A stretch of 64,000 nucleotides of DNA from JAOAPY01 sp041492185 (lineage in GTDB: Bacteria > Acidobacteriota > Blastocatellia > Pyrinomonadales > Pyrinomonadaceae): positions 1-64,000 of the forward strand of contig JBGPWL010000013.1 in assembly GCA_041492185.1 (NCBI GenBank). Reading direction: 5' to 3'. Below are positions 9,925 through 18,135 of the stretch, one piece after another (within the stretch, counting starts at the first letter, position 1; every line of letters begins with the position of its first letter). The notes under the pieces are model-generated. The model made no database searches. It worked only from the letters and a program-made list of their open reading frames with translations, and had not been told where the DNA came from. The position numbers were made by a program, and so were the translations under genes.

Positions 9925-10042
9925 TCAGAACCGCCTGCGGTAGCGGGCGGTTGATCTGCGAGAATGATCGCGTCTCAGGTGTTAACATTGGTCGCTTTTG
10001 ATTAACGCCCGCTCAACCGCCCGCTACCGCAGGCGGTTCTGA
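9925..10042. repeat. 30-bp perfect inverted repeat with 58-bp spacer
   Basis: The arm at 9925-9954 (TCAGAACCGCCTGCGGTAGC... ending GGTTGA) is the exact reverse complement of 10013-10042. The inner spacer is AT-richer and contains no gene. The left arm starts within 10 nt of the methyltransferase start codon, so it falls in that gene's leader. It could be a MITE-like or REP-like element, or a very stable leader hairpin. Confidence 0.9.
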
Positions 10043-10059
10043 CCTCATCATGTCAGTCC

Positions 10060-10094
10060 AAAACAAAAATGTCCCGCGCTAAACAACGCGGGAC
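10060..10094 (-). terminator. Rho-independent terminator-like hairpin (minus strand)
   Basis: GTCCCGCG and CGCGGGAC form an 8-bp perfect stem around an 8-nt loop. Read on the minus strand, the stem is followed by ATTTTTGTTTT. It could end transcription of the zinc-ribbon gene upstream (10410-10811), though about 315 nt separate them. Confidence 0.5.
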
Positions 10095-10409
10095 TTCAAT
10101 TTCTTTGAAGTTGTTCGGTTCGTCTCTTGAACTCGCCGAGCTGTTTAGCTGTTTGTTTTACGTGGCCGCAAGTCGGCTTAACTCACCACGTTTGTCATTG
10201 CTGCTTATACGCCTACTGGAATCGGGCTGTCAAGGCATGGCGCTGCAGTCGTTAGTAACTGGATTGTGCCTTCTGAGCGGAGGCCGGGCGAGTTACATGA
10301 CCGGATGGATGGCGCTAAGCAAATGCCGCTGGGCGCGAGGCGAGGGCATCCAGGACGGACGTTATGAATACCCAGTTTCGACGCGCGGCGCCACAGTTTT
10401 GACACAGTG

Positions 10410-10811
10410 TTAAGGCCTGGTCGACGCTGGACCAGCCCACCTCGCGCGTTCGGATTGGTCTCTGCCCATTTGGGCCTTCTCGTCCTCGCTTCTGCGCTTC
10501 TGATCGAATTCTCGGGCTGCTTTCACCTCTGCGGCTCGCTCGGTCTCTTCCTTCTGAATTAGGAACCATGTGACACCCACAACCAGCAGGACCAGCACCA
10601 GAATTCGGAGGGGAGAAATCGGCCGACGAGGCTCAGCATCCTCAAAAACACATTCACTTTTGGCGCTTGGAGCCTGGATAGGAGCTGGCGCCGGGCTGAA
10701 ACCAGATTCATTGGGTGTTGATGCACCGACCAGACTTGCTTTGCACCTTTTGCAATGTTCGGCGGACACAAAGTTGGTTAGTCCGCATTTACTACATTTT
10801 GTTGAAGACAT
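10410..10811 (-). CDS. Zinc-ribbon single-pass membrane protein, function unknown
   Basis: A 133-residue protein starting MSSTKCSKCG. The ATG at 10811 is preferred because GGAG lies 6 nt upstream, while the alternative ATG at 10823 has no ribosome site. Two CxxC knuckles (CSKC and CKRC, about 16 residues apart) make a short zinc ribbon. A proline-rich linker leads to one membrane segment (PLRILVLVLLVVGVTWFLI) and a strongly charged, coiled-coil-like tail. This plan, ribbon then linker then membrane helix, recurs in the 62603-63805 protein of this window. No function can be assigned. The region just after the stop has another CQNCG in a different frame (10315-10569), so a C-terminal frameshift is possible but unproven. 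Confidence 0.6.
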   Translation of the reverse strand: MSSTKCSKCGLTNFVSAEHCKRCKASLVGASTPNESGFSPAPAPIQAPSAKSECVFEDAEPRRPISPLRILVLVLLVVGVTWFLIQKEETERAAEVKAAREFDQKRRSEDEKAQMGRDQSERARWAGPASTRP

Positions 10812-11278
10812 TGGATTCTCCATTGAGGCTTGGGTGGTGTGTGATTGGCGCCCCCGGTTTGGGCCGGGAACAGGACTAACAAACAGCATAACAGAATCTA
10901 GTTCTCTTGAGAAGATTTAATATTGGCGGGAAGTTGAGAGCCCAGAGTAGCATCCCACCAACCTCAGCCCAGAACATTTCCTAATGCTGAGATACACCTC
11001 CGATGTGCCGGTTGTTTTGCGTGGCCGTGAGCGCTCGGCTGTCAAGACGAGAGCGGTAGACTTAAACTGCGGGCGACCACAAGGGTCGCCCCTACAACAT
11101 ATCTTGACAGATCGCCCGTAATTTGGCTGAATGCTCGCGTCTTCTTGTCGGCGATCATCTCTCCCTAATTGTTGATGAAACTGTAGAGAGAAAATCATTT
11201 CGCTTTACCCAAATACATCCAGGGTTAGCTCTCCCACATTTGCAGTCTTAGGAATTTCAAATAGAGGTTCAGAAGGGC
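10812..11278. other. Divergent intergenic region (467 nt)
   Basis: It separates the minus-strand zinc-ribbon gene from the plus-strand peptide transporter. It holds one REP-like hairpin (11071-11091) and otherwise no recognisable gene or promoter. Confidence 0.45.
11071..11091. repeat. REP-like hairpin, GGGCGACC/GGTCGCCC
   Basis: GGGCGACC-ACAAG-GGTCGCCC is a perfect 8-bp stem followed by CCTAC. Repeats of this type are common between genes in Acidobacteriota and other environmental bacteria. Its chance translation (RGDPCGRP) creates false ORFs. Confidence 0.75.
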
Positions 11279-12829
11279 ATGAGCAATTCAATCGACAACT
11301 CTCGAGCCAGCTCGGCCGCAATTGAAGACCGTAGTTTCTTCGGTCATCCGCGCGGCTTGTCCACACTGTTCTTCACCGAGATGTGGGAGCGGTTCAGTTA
11401 CTACGGACTGCGACCGCTGCTGGTTCTGTTTATGTCGGCTGCGATCATGCAGGGCGGCTTTGGCATTGAACGCGACCAGGCCTCGGCTATTGTCGGCATC
11501 TATGCAGCGAGCGTTTACCTGGCCTCACTACCGGGCGGGTGGGTCGCTGACAGGTTGCTCGGCTTGCGTCGCGCCATCATGACGGGCGCCGTGCTCATCG
11601 CTTGTGGTCATTTCTCGATCGGCCTCTCGGCCTTCGCGCACGGCCGAGTCCCGTTCTTCGTCGGGCTCATATTTATTGTCCTGGGGACCGGCCTCTTAAA
11701 GCCGAACATTTCAGCCATCGTCGGGGACCTGTATCCCGAAGGCGGCGCACGCCGAGATGCCGGCTTTTCGATCTTCTACATGGGAATCAACGGTGGTGCG
11801 GTTCTTGGGCAAACGGTCACGGGCTTCCTCGGCGAAAAGTACGGCTGGCATTGGGGCTTTGGCGCGGCTGGCGTCGGCATGCTGGTCGGTGTGTTAGTGT
11901 TTGCAACGCGCTCGCGAAAGACGCTGGGAAACCTTGGCTTGGAGCGATCTCGACATCCAGATCCCGCGGTTCAGGCACGGCAGGAACGTACCATTAAAGT
12001 CACTTTGGCGGCCGGACTGGGTTTACTTGCGCTCGTCGTCGTGCTTGCCGCAACCAGAGTACTGCATCTCAACCCGCAGGCCATCGGCCAGAGTATGACC
12101 TATGTGCTGGTTGGTATGGCAGTGTTTTATTTCGCCTACATCTTCACCTTCGGCGGACTGAATAGCGACGAGAAGAAACGTGTCGGGGTCATCGCCATCC
12201 TGTTTGTGTTTGCCGCCGTCTTCTGGTCGGCCTTTGAGCAAGCGCCAACGTCTCTCAACTTGTTTGCCAAGGACTTCACGAACCGACAGCTTTTTGGCTG
12301 GGAAATCCCGGCGACGTGGTTCCAGAACGTCAACTCGATCTTTATCGTGCTGCTGGCGCCGTTCTTTGCCGCGCTCTGGTTGAAGCTGGCGAAGCGAGGT
12401 GCAAACCCGTCGAGTCCAGTCAAGTTCGCGGTTGGATTATTATTCGGCGGCGCGGGTTTCGGCGTAATGATTTTCGCGGCTTATGCAGTGGTCGCAAGCC
12501 ATGGCACAATTAAGGTCTCTCCATTGTGGTTGGTGGTCAGCTACATCTTTCAGACTGTAGGTGAGTTGTGTCTGAGCCCCGTCGGGCTCTCTTCGATGAC
12601 GAAGCTCTCTCCACGGAAGTACGTCGGTCAGATGATGGGTATCTGGTTCCTGGCGACGGCACTGGGGAATCTGATCGCCGGCCTCGTTGGCGGTCACGTT
12701 GACCCGAAGAAGCTCGATCAGATGCCGCGGCTCTTCATCGCGACCACGGTCTCGCTGGTGGCCGCAGGGCTATTGCTGGCGGCAATGACGCCTCTGATAA
12801 AGAGGTTTCTGCCCGACAAGACCAGCTAA
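11279..12829 (+). CDS. POT/PTR2-family proton-coupled peptide transporter (MFS)
   Basis: A 516-residue inner-membrane protein with about 14 hydrophobic segments. The POT signature FFTEMWERFSYYGLRPLL appears near residue 30; its ExxERFxYYG glutamates and arginine are needed for proton coupling. GDLYPEGGARRDAGFSIFYMGINGGA matches the second PTR2 signature (loop and TM5), and SVGELCLSPVGLS-like sequence (here TVGELCLSPVGLS) is the late conserved motif. It imports di- and tripeptides with protons. It stands alone and faces convergent mutM. AGAGG and GAAGGG precede the ATG. Together with the opp operon at 50-56 kb it suggests peptide use as nutrient. Confidence 0.93.
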   Translation: MSNSIDNSRASSAAIEDRSFFGHPRGLSTLFFTEMWERFSYYGLRPLLVLFMSAAIMQGGFGIERDQASAIVGIYAASVYLASLPGGWVADRLLGLRRAIMTGAVLIACGHFSIGLSAFAHGRVPFFVGLIFIVLGTGLLKPNISAIVGDLYPEGGARRDAGFSIFYMGINGGAVLGQTVTGFLGEKYGWHWGFGAAGVGMLVGVLVFATRSRKTLGNLGLERSRHPDPAVQARQERTIKVTLAAGLGLLALVVVLAATRVLHLNPQAIGQSMTYVLVGMAVFYFAYIFTFGGLNSDEKKRVGVIAILFVFAAVFWSAFEQAPTSLNLFAKDFTNRQLFGWEIPATWFQNVNSIFIVLLAPFFAALWLKLAKRGANPSSPVKFAVGLLFGGAGFGVMIFAAYAVVASHGTIKVSPLWLVVSYIFQTVGELCLSPVGLSSMTKLSPRKYVGQMMGIWFLATALGNLIAGLVGGHVDPKKLDQMPRLFIATTVSLVAAGLLLAAMTPLIKRFLPDKTS

Positions 12830-12887
12830 CTGAGAAACCGCTTAGTTCAGTCGAAGCTTAAGATTCATCCCGCAGCAGGTTGTGCGG

Positions 12888-13754
12888 TCACCACCGTTGA
12901 CAGCGCGGGCACCAGTAAGTTGATCGTCCACCATGCACCGCGCGACGAATGCGCGCGCCACAATTGACACAGGGCTCACCTTCGCGTTCGTAAACTTGCC
13001 AGAACTTTTCAAACGCTTCGCCGTAAGAAAAACCGTCACGTTTCTCGATGTCGATCCGCGATGTTGAGCTCTCGGTTATCGCGTCGCCCAACACCTCGAC
13101 AATCGCCTGATGCAAACGCGCAACTCTGCGCGAAGAAAGCGTCGCCGCGATCTTAAATGGATCGATGCCGGCGCGGAACAGAGCTTCGGCGGCGTAGATA
13201 TTGCCGAGGCCAAGAATCCTGGTTTGATCCAACAGAAGAGTTTTTAAGGTCCGCCGAGAGCGAGTAAGGACCCCTTTTAGGTAGGCGGCGCTGAAGTCTT
13301 TCGAGAAAGGTTCGGGCGCGAGTTCGCTGATTCCCTTCGTCGTACTCAGCCGCGATCGCGCAATCAGTTTCATGATTCCAAACTGCCGCTGATCCCGGAA
13401 TACCAGACGCCGCTCATTGTCGAGATAGAAGATAGCGTGCGCGTGTTTCGGCAAAACGTCGTCCGCGGTTAGATAAAGAAACTTGCCAGTCATGCGGAGA
13501 TGCACGACAAGGAAGCGCCCTCCTTTACGGTCGGGCTTCTGAAGGGCTCCAATCTTATCGAGTTCAATGAGGATGAACTTTCCGCGCCGAGAAACGCCGG
13601 TGATCGTCGAGCCTTTTACTTTTCGGTTGAATCCGGGGGGCGATGTCGGAGCGATAAGCTTCGGAAGCTTGATGTCACTCGCGACGATTTGGCGACCAAC
13701 GATCACCCGACGCAGCGCGCGCACAACGTGTTCGACTTCGGGGAGTTCAGGCAT
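12888..13754 (-). CDS. mutM: Formamidopyrimidine-DNA glycosylase (Fpg)
   Basis: A 288-residue base-excision repair enzyme that removes 8-oxoguanine and nicks by beta/delta elimination. The mature N-terminus PELPEVE is intact: catalytic Pro2 and Glu3. The H2TH region (DQTRILGLGNIYAAEALF) and the C-terminal zinc finger with four cysteines (CVNCGA ... YWCPRCQ) are present. Length is slightly above the usual 270-275. Monocistronic on the minus strand, convergent with the peptide transporter about 60 nt away. A cluster of palindromic repeats follows its start codon on the upstream side. Confidence 0.96.
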   Translation of the reverse strand: MPELPEVEHVVRALRRVIVGRQIVASDIKLPKLIAPTSPPGFNRKVKGSTITGVSRRGKFILIELDKIGALQKPDRKGGRFLVVHLRMTGKFLYLTADDVLPKHAHAIFYLDNERRLVFRDQRQFGIMKLIARSRLSTTKGISELAPEPFSKDFSAAYLKGVLTRSRRTLKTLLLDQTRILGLGNIYAAEALFRAGIDPFKIAATLSSRRVARLHQAIVEVLGDAITESSTSRIDIEKRDGFSYGEAFEKFWQVYEREGEPCVNCGARIRRAVHGGRSTYWCPRCQRW

Positions 13755-13807
13755 TGATTTGCGAGAATTAGGGATTCTCAGTGCAAGCGCAAGTGAATTG
13801 CCTGCGC

Positions 13808-13972
13808 AGCTCCGCTAGGAGCGCAGGAGCGCAATGTTTATAGATGGGAGCGCCCGCCAAACTCCATCAGCTCCGTAGAGCGGCATGGCCCGCGCGGACA
13901 TGTCGCTCCTAAAGGAGCTTCACAAGCTCACATAGCATTGCGTTCTATAAATATGCCGCTCCTAACGGAGCT
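13808..13972. repeat. Cluster of four REP-like palindromes (AGCTCC...GGAGCG)
   Basis: Four copies of a short palindrome, in both orientations: 13808-13823 (AGCTCCGCTAGGAGCG), 13869-13886 (AGCTCCGTAGAGCGGCAT), 13900-13920 and 13953-13972 (ATGCCGCTCCTAACGGAGCT). Flanking words (GCAATGTTTATAGAT versus GCATTGCGTTCTATAAATAT) are also partly inverted copies. The 245-nt gap between mutM and the phosphohexomutase gene consists mostly of this element. Confidence 0.8.
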
Positions 13973-13999
13973 GCAAGAATGTCCTCTCGCAGGAGCCTT

Positions 14000-15424
14000 T
14001 TAATCGTTTGGTATCCGCGCACCTTCATCGAGCAGCGCATTCATCTTCGCGATTGATGTTGCTTCGCAATAAATGCGGAGCATCGGCTCGGTGCCTGACT
14101 GGCGAAACAGCAACCACGATTCGTCATCAAATTCGAGTTTTGTTCCGTCCATCGTGTCGACGTTGGTGACTTCGAAGCCTGCAAACTCGCCGGGTGGGTT
14201 TGAAGCAAGCTTAGCCACTAATTCCTGGCCCGACGCGACCTCCATATGCAAATCGCGACGGCCAAAGTGAAACTCGCCAAACTCGTTATGCAGCTCGCGC
14301 AACATCACCGAGGGCGGCTTGCCCGCGGCGATGATGGCTTCGAGGAAAAGAAGGGAATTCAGAATCGCGTCGCGTTCGGGGAGGTGGCCCTTTACTCCGA
14401 TGCCGCCCGACTCTTCAGCGCCAAGCAGAATGTCTTCCTTCAGCATAAGCTCGGCGATGTATTTGAAGCCGACCGGCGTTTCGTAGAGTCTCAAGCCAAG
14501 AGCATTAGCGATACGCTTCGTCAACACCGATTGAGAAAACGTGCGAACCACACCGCCAGACATTTTCCGATTGCGCGCAAGATGAAGTAGCAGGAGCGGC
14601 ACAACGTCGTGCATCGTCATCGTCTCGCCGAGTTCATTAACGGCGCCGACGCGATCAGCGTCGCCGTCGGTGGCTAATCCAACCAGCGCTTTTGTCTCGA
14701 CGACTCGCGCTTTCAATGGCGCCAGGTTTTGATCGATCGGTTCCGGATTGACGCCGCCAAAGAGCGGATCGCGATAGGAGCGAATTGTTTCGACCTGCAA
14801 GTTGCCGCCTTGGAGAAAACGTTCAACCCAGGTACCGCCCGCCCCGTGCATTGGATCGACGATCACGTGCCCCACGGCGCTTCGCAGACGATCGAGATCG
14901 ATATACGAAGCGATTTGTTTTCGATAGCTGTCGACTACGGGCGCGAGCAATTCATTTCCGTCATCGACAATTTCGCCGCGCTTCGGTGGTGAAGCATCGA
15001 CCAGCGCCTCAACTGCCGCCGTTGTCTCCGGCGCTGCGCTCCCGCCCCACGGCGCTTTGATCTTGAACCCGTTGAAGTCCGCCGGGTTGTGCGATGCAGT
15101 GATCATGACGCCGCCAATCGCGCCGAGCTCTCTCACCGCCCAAGAAATCAACGGCGTCGGCGCGTCTTCAGCGAAGAGCGCCAGGCGGAAACCGTTTCCA
15201 ACCATTATTTCCGCCGCGCGTCGCGCAAAATGTTCGGAAAGAAACCGGCGATCGTATCCAACAACGACCAGCCGCGTAGTTGGGCCAGATGCGGTTGTTT
15301 GTTTCAGCAGATACTCTGCATACGCCTGCGCCACGCGTTCGACGTTCGCAAACGTGAACTCGCGTGCAATCAGCGCGCGCCAGCCGTCGGTGCCAAAATG
15401 AATTCGCGCGAGCGGTTCCGTCAC
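14000..15424 (-). CDS. Alpha-D-phosphohexomutase (phosphoglucomutase/phosphomannomutase family)
   Basis: A 474-residue enzyme interconverting hexose 1- and 6-phosphates. The phosphoserine loop GGVMITASHNPADFNG, the metal loop ATDGDADRVG, the sugar-binding EESGGIGVKGH and the phosphate-binding RQSGTEPMLRIY are all present in the usual order. HFGTDGWRALI is the N-terminal family motif. The start codon overlaps the stop of the upstream nucleotidyltransferase by 4 nt (ATGA), so the two are translationally coupled. Together they would make sugar-1-phosphate and then NDP-sugar for glycan synthesis. Whether it prefers glucose or mannose phosphate cannot be told from sequence by eye. Confidence 0.93.
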   Translation of the reverse strand: MTEPLARIHFGTDGWRALIAREFTFANVERVAQAYAEYLLKQTTASGPTTRLVVVGYDRRFLSEHFARRAAEIMVGNGFRLALFAEDAPTPLISWAVRELGAIGGVMITASHNPADFNGFKIKAPWGGSAAPETTAAVEALVDASPPKRGEIVDDGNELLAPVVDSYRKQIASYIDLDRLRSAVGHVIVDPMHGAGGTWVERFLQGGNLQVETIRSYRDPLFGGVNPEPIDQNLAPLKARVVETKALVGLATDGDADRVGAVNELGETMTMHDVVPLLLLHLARNRKMSGGVVRTFSQSVLTKRIANALGLRLYETPVGFKYIAELMLKEDILLGAEESGGIGVKGHLPERDAILNSLLFLEAIIAAGKPPSVMLRELHNEFGEFHFGRRDLHMEVASGQELVAKLASNPPGEFAGFEVTNVDTMDGTKLEFDDESWLLFRQSGTEPMLRIYCEATSIAKMNALLDEGARIPND

Positions 15425-16470
15425 GACGCCGCGCCTCCCGTGATGGTGTAATCAGTGAGGGAAGTTTTGTCGCCGAGGACTGAACCCGCTCCGACGACAG
15501 CAGAACGGCCAATGTGACAGCCTCGACCGATGATCGCGTTCGTCACTGTTGCCGCGGTGCCGAATCTCGTATGGGGCCAGATGACTGAGTTCTCGATACG
15601 CGCGCGCTCTTCGACGAAACAGCCTGGGCCGAGAACTGAATTGATTATCTGCGCGCCGGGTTTGATCGAACAGTCGTCGCCGATGATCGAGAGCTCGTCA
15701 ATCTCAGCGATCGTGGCTGCGTCAAAATTGCCGCGACGCTCCTTGATATGAATACGCCCGACGCGATTGGCGAGCAGGTCGTGATGAATTTGCAGATAAC
15801 GTTCAGGGGTGCCGATATCGATCCAGTAAGTTCGCTGCGGGATATGCGCGTAAAACGCTTCCTGGCGCTCCAACAGATTCGGAAACAATCCGTATTCGAA
15901 TGAGTGATTTTCGCCGGCGGGAATGTAGTCGAGCACCTTCGGCTCGAGGACGTAGGTGCCGGCATTGATTGTGTTAACCGTAATCTCGTCTTCTTTCGGT
16001 TTCTCAAGGAAGCGCCGAATGCGACCATCGCTTTCGGTTTCAACCAGACCGTAAGCGCGAGGGTTATCGACAGGCGCGAGCACGATCGTCGCCACTGCCT
16101 GTCGCTCGGCATGTTCGCGGATGACGGCCTTGAGATCGAGATCAGTCAGGATGTCGCCGTTGAAAACGACTGTCGGCTCGCGAATTAATTCTTCAGCGAA
16201 TTTGTAAGCACCGGCCGTGCCCATAGGTTGCGGCTCGACTGTGTACTTAAGCTTAACGCCGTAATCAGATCCGTCGGCGAGTAGTTGCTCGATCTTGTTT
16301 GGCTGGTAGGAAAGCGAGAGTGTGATGTCGGTGATGCCCGCGCGGCGTAGTGTATCGATCTGATAAAGCAGAAACGGCCGATTACAGATCGGCACGATCG
16401 GTTTCGGAGTGTAAACAGTTAAGGGTCGCAGGCGTGTGCCTTTGCCGCCCGCAAGAATCAGTGCCTGCAT
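15421..16470 (-). CDS. NDP-sugar pyrophosphorylase with left-handed beta-helix tail
   Basis: A 349-residue nucleotidyltransferase. The N-terminal GT-A-like domain has the signature LILAGGKGTRLRPLT, the PKPIVPICNRP lysine motif, and VFNGDIL with the metal Asp. From about residue 250 the hexapeptide repeats (IIGDDCSIKPGAQI, SVIWPHTRFG, IIGRGCHIGRSAVVG) form a left-handed beta helix. The plan resembles GMPPB/ManC-type or glucose-1-phosphate thymidylyl- or adenylyltransferases. It is coupled to the downstream phosphohexomutase by a 4-nt overlap, which fits supply of an NDP-hexose for surface glycan. Confidence 0.9.
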   Translation of the reverse strand: MQALILAGGKGTRLRPLTVYTPKPIVPICNRPFLLYQIDTLRRAGITDITLSLSYQPNKIEQLLADGSDYGVKLKYTVEPQPMGTAGAYKFAEELIREPTVVFNGDILTDLDLKAVIREHAERQAVATIVLAPVDNPRAYGLVETESDGRIRRFLEKPKEDEITVNTINAGTYVLEPKVLDYIPAGENHSFEYGLFPNLLERQEAFYAHIPQRTYWIDIGTPERYLQIHHDLLANRVGRIHIKERRGNFDAATIAEIDELSIIGDDCSIKPGAQIINSVLGPGCFVEERARIENSVIWPHTRFGTAATVTNAIIGRGCHIGRSAVVGAGSVLGDKTSLTDYTITGGAAS

Positions 16471-16599
16471 GATTGATTACCGAATTGTTGATACGCGGGT
16501 CGAATAACGAACGCGAGTCTAACACTCGCACGCGCTCGTTTCAATTGCGCCCTTCTCAAAATATGTTCTTCCTTAGGATGTTGCCGTACAATCCGCATC

Positions 16600-16827
16600 A
16601 TGATCTCCGGATACCTTCCCTTTCTCATCCATCTGATTCTTCTTATCGCGTTTTGGGGTGGTATTGGCGCTGTTGATGGCTGGCTGCGAGGGGCAGCGCA
16701 AATTCAGACCGATCTAAGCAGACCAACGCTCGTTGGTTTTTTCCGCGGCTGTGCGAAAGGGATCGGCTTCCTTGTTACTTTTACGCTGATTGCGCTCTAT
16801 CTGCCGGTCCTTTTTAATATCAGGTGA
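16600..16827 (+). CDS. Small two-helix membrane protein, unknown function
   Basis: 75 residues with two predicted membrane segments (YLPFLIHLILLIAFWGGIGA and GIGFLVTFTLIALYLPVLF) separated by a short loop with DGWLRGAAQ. No clear Shine-Dalgarno is visible before the ATG. Composition fits a genuine small membrane protein, and the frame is the only one with consistent coding character in this gap. No family is recognised. Confidence 0.5.
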   Translation: MISGYLPFLIHLILLIAFWGGIGAVDGWLRGAAQIQTDLSRPTLVGFFRGCAKGIGFLVTFTLIALYLPVLFNIR

Positions 16828-16855
16828 AGCCAGGCGCTACTTCAAGATCGTTTCC

Positions 16856-16884
16856 TTGACACCCCACCGCGTAAATAGTAAATG
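16856..16884 (+). promoter_or_regulatory. Possible sigma70-type promoter for the thiolase gene
   Basis: A perfect TTGACA (16856-16861) is followed after 17 nt by TAAATG, a weak -10. The -10 lies in a run of TAAAT words (16871-16893) that continues to the start codon, so the exact -10 is uncertain. Confidence 0.35.
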
Positions 16885-16926
16885 GTAAATAGTGAACCGT
16901 TAACGAAAGACTTTGTTGGAACAATC

Positions 16927-18114
16927 ATGTCAGAAACCAGAGAAGCAGTAATTATCAGCGCGGTGCGCACGCCGGTGGGAAAATTTCAAGGTTCGTTGAA
17001 AGGATACTCCGCGACGGACCTTGGCGCACTCGTCGTGCGCGAAAGCGTGAAGCGCGCGGGAGTGAAACCTGAAGACGTTGACGAAGTGATCATGGGTTGC
17101 GTCATCCAGGCAGGTTTGGGTCAGAACCCGGCGCGCCAGGCAGCGCTCGGCGGCGGCTTGCCTCCGGCTGTTTCCGCGGTCACGGTAAATAAAGTCTGCG
17201 GCTCGGGTCTGAAAGCCGTGATGATGGCGGCGCAGGGCATTAAGTTAGGTGACACCGATCTCGTTGTCGCCGGCGGAATGGAATCGATGAGCAACGCGCC
17301 CTATTTGATTCCGAAAGCGCGCGAGGGATATCGACTCGGAAACGGCGTGCTCGTCGACGCAATGATCCATGACGGATTGTGGGACGTTTACAACAACTAT
17401 CACATGGGCTGCACTGGCGAAGTGGTGGCCGAGAGATTCAAAGTGAGTCGCGCGGAGCAAGATGAGTATGCGCTCAATTCGCATCGCAAGGCAGCGGCGG
17501 CGATCAAAGCAGGGAAGTTCAAAGACGAGACCTTGCCAATCGAGATTCCGCAGAAGAAAGGCGCGACCATAGTTTTTGATACGGACGAAACTGTGCGCGA
17601 AGACACTTCGCTCGAAGCGCTCGCAAAGCTGAAACCCGCATTCAAGCCGGACGGAACCGTGACGGCCGGCAATGCTCCAGGAGTTAACGATGGCGCCTCC
17701 GCTGTCGTTGTCACTTCTCCGGATCGCGCGCGTGCGCTGGGTATCGAGCCGATGGCGCGAATTGCGGCGCAGGCGACGTCGGGTCTCGAGCCGGAGTTGG
17801 TGATGATGGCGCCCGTCGAAGCGATTCGAAAGCTGTTGAAAAAAACCGGTTGGTCGTTGAGCGATGTCGATCTGATTGAATTGAATGAAGCGTTTTCGGT
17901 TCAGGCGGTGGCGATTATTCGTGAACTTGATCTCAATCCGGATCGCGTGAATGTTAACGGTGGCGCCGTTGCGCTGGGTCATGCGATTGGACAATCGGGT
18001 TCGCGATTACTGACAACGCTGCTGTATGAGATGAAACGTCGTAACGTCCATCGTGGTATCGTGTCGTTGTGTCTTGGTGGCGGGAACGCTGTAGCGATGG
18101 CCGTTGAACGTTAA
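16927..18114 (+). CDS. Acetyl-CoA acetyltransferase (thiolase)
   Basis: A 395-residue thiolase condensing or cleaving acetoacetyl-CoA. The nucleophile Cys91 sits in VNKVCGSGLKA, the His in GGAVALGHAIGQSGSR, and the second Cys in SLCLGGGNAVA. The ATG at 16927 is preferred over the in-frame ATG at 16882: it gives the family's normal N-terminus (MSETREAVIISAVRTPVG) and length, while the longer form would translate a TAAAT-rich repeat. It is followed 21 nt later by 3-hydroxybutyryl-CoA dehydrogenase. The pair can run acetoacetyl-CoA to 3-hydroxybutyryl-CoA or the reverse; the nearby etf genes fit short-chain acyl-CoA oxidation. Confidence 0.94.
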   Translation: MSETREAVIISAVRTPVGKFQGSLKGYSATDLGALVVRESVKRAGVKPEDVDEVIMGCVIQAGLGQNPARQAALGGGLPPAVSAVTVNKVCGSGLKAVMMAAQGIKLGDTDLVVAGGMESMSNAPYLIPKAREGYRLGNGVLVDAMIHDGLWDVYNNYHMGCTGEVVAERFKVSRAEQDEYALNSHRKAAAAIKAGKFKDETLPIEIPQKKGATIVFDTDETVREDTSLEALAKLKPAFKPDGTVTAGNAPGVNDGASAVVVTSPDRARALGIEPMARIAAQATSGLEPELVMMAPVEAIRKLLKKTGWSLSDVDLIELNEAFSVQAVAIIRELDLNPDRVNVNGGAVALGHAIGQSGSRLLTTLLYEMKRRNVHRGIVSLCLGGGNAVAMAVER

Positions 18115-18135
18115 CATAGTTCGGAGCTGCTAGTA

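Larger units (their letters stand above)
9918..10409. other. Intergenic region (492 nt) with inverted repeat and hairpin
   Basis: It lies between the methyltransferase/MTHFR gene and the zinc-ribbon membrane protein, both on the minus strand. It holds a 30-bp perfect inverted repeat and a terminator-like hairpin. The remaining 10100-10400 has open frames on both strands, none with a convincing start or family match. Confidence 0.5.

Noticed and set aside
9918..10070. SAM or cobalamin riboswitch before the methyltransferase/MTHFR gene
   Set aside because: Only the long inverted repeat and a hairpin are present. No conserved riboswitch core was recognised.
10069..10413. 114-codon plus-strand frame
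   Set aside because: It starts in a terminator-like hairpin, has no ribosome site and no protein-like pattern.
10315..10569. Minus-strand frame with CQNCGA as a frameshifted tail of the zinc-ribbon protein
   Set aside because: A single CxxC is weak evidence, and no clear homopolymer or junction supports a frameshift.
10917..11198. Minus-strand frame containing RGDPCGRP
   Set aside because: This is the chance translation of the GGGCGACC/GGTCGCCC repeat. The rest shows no domain and no ribosome site.
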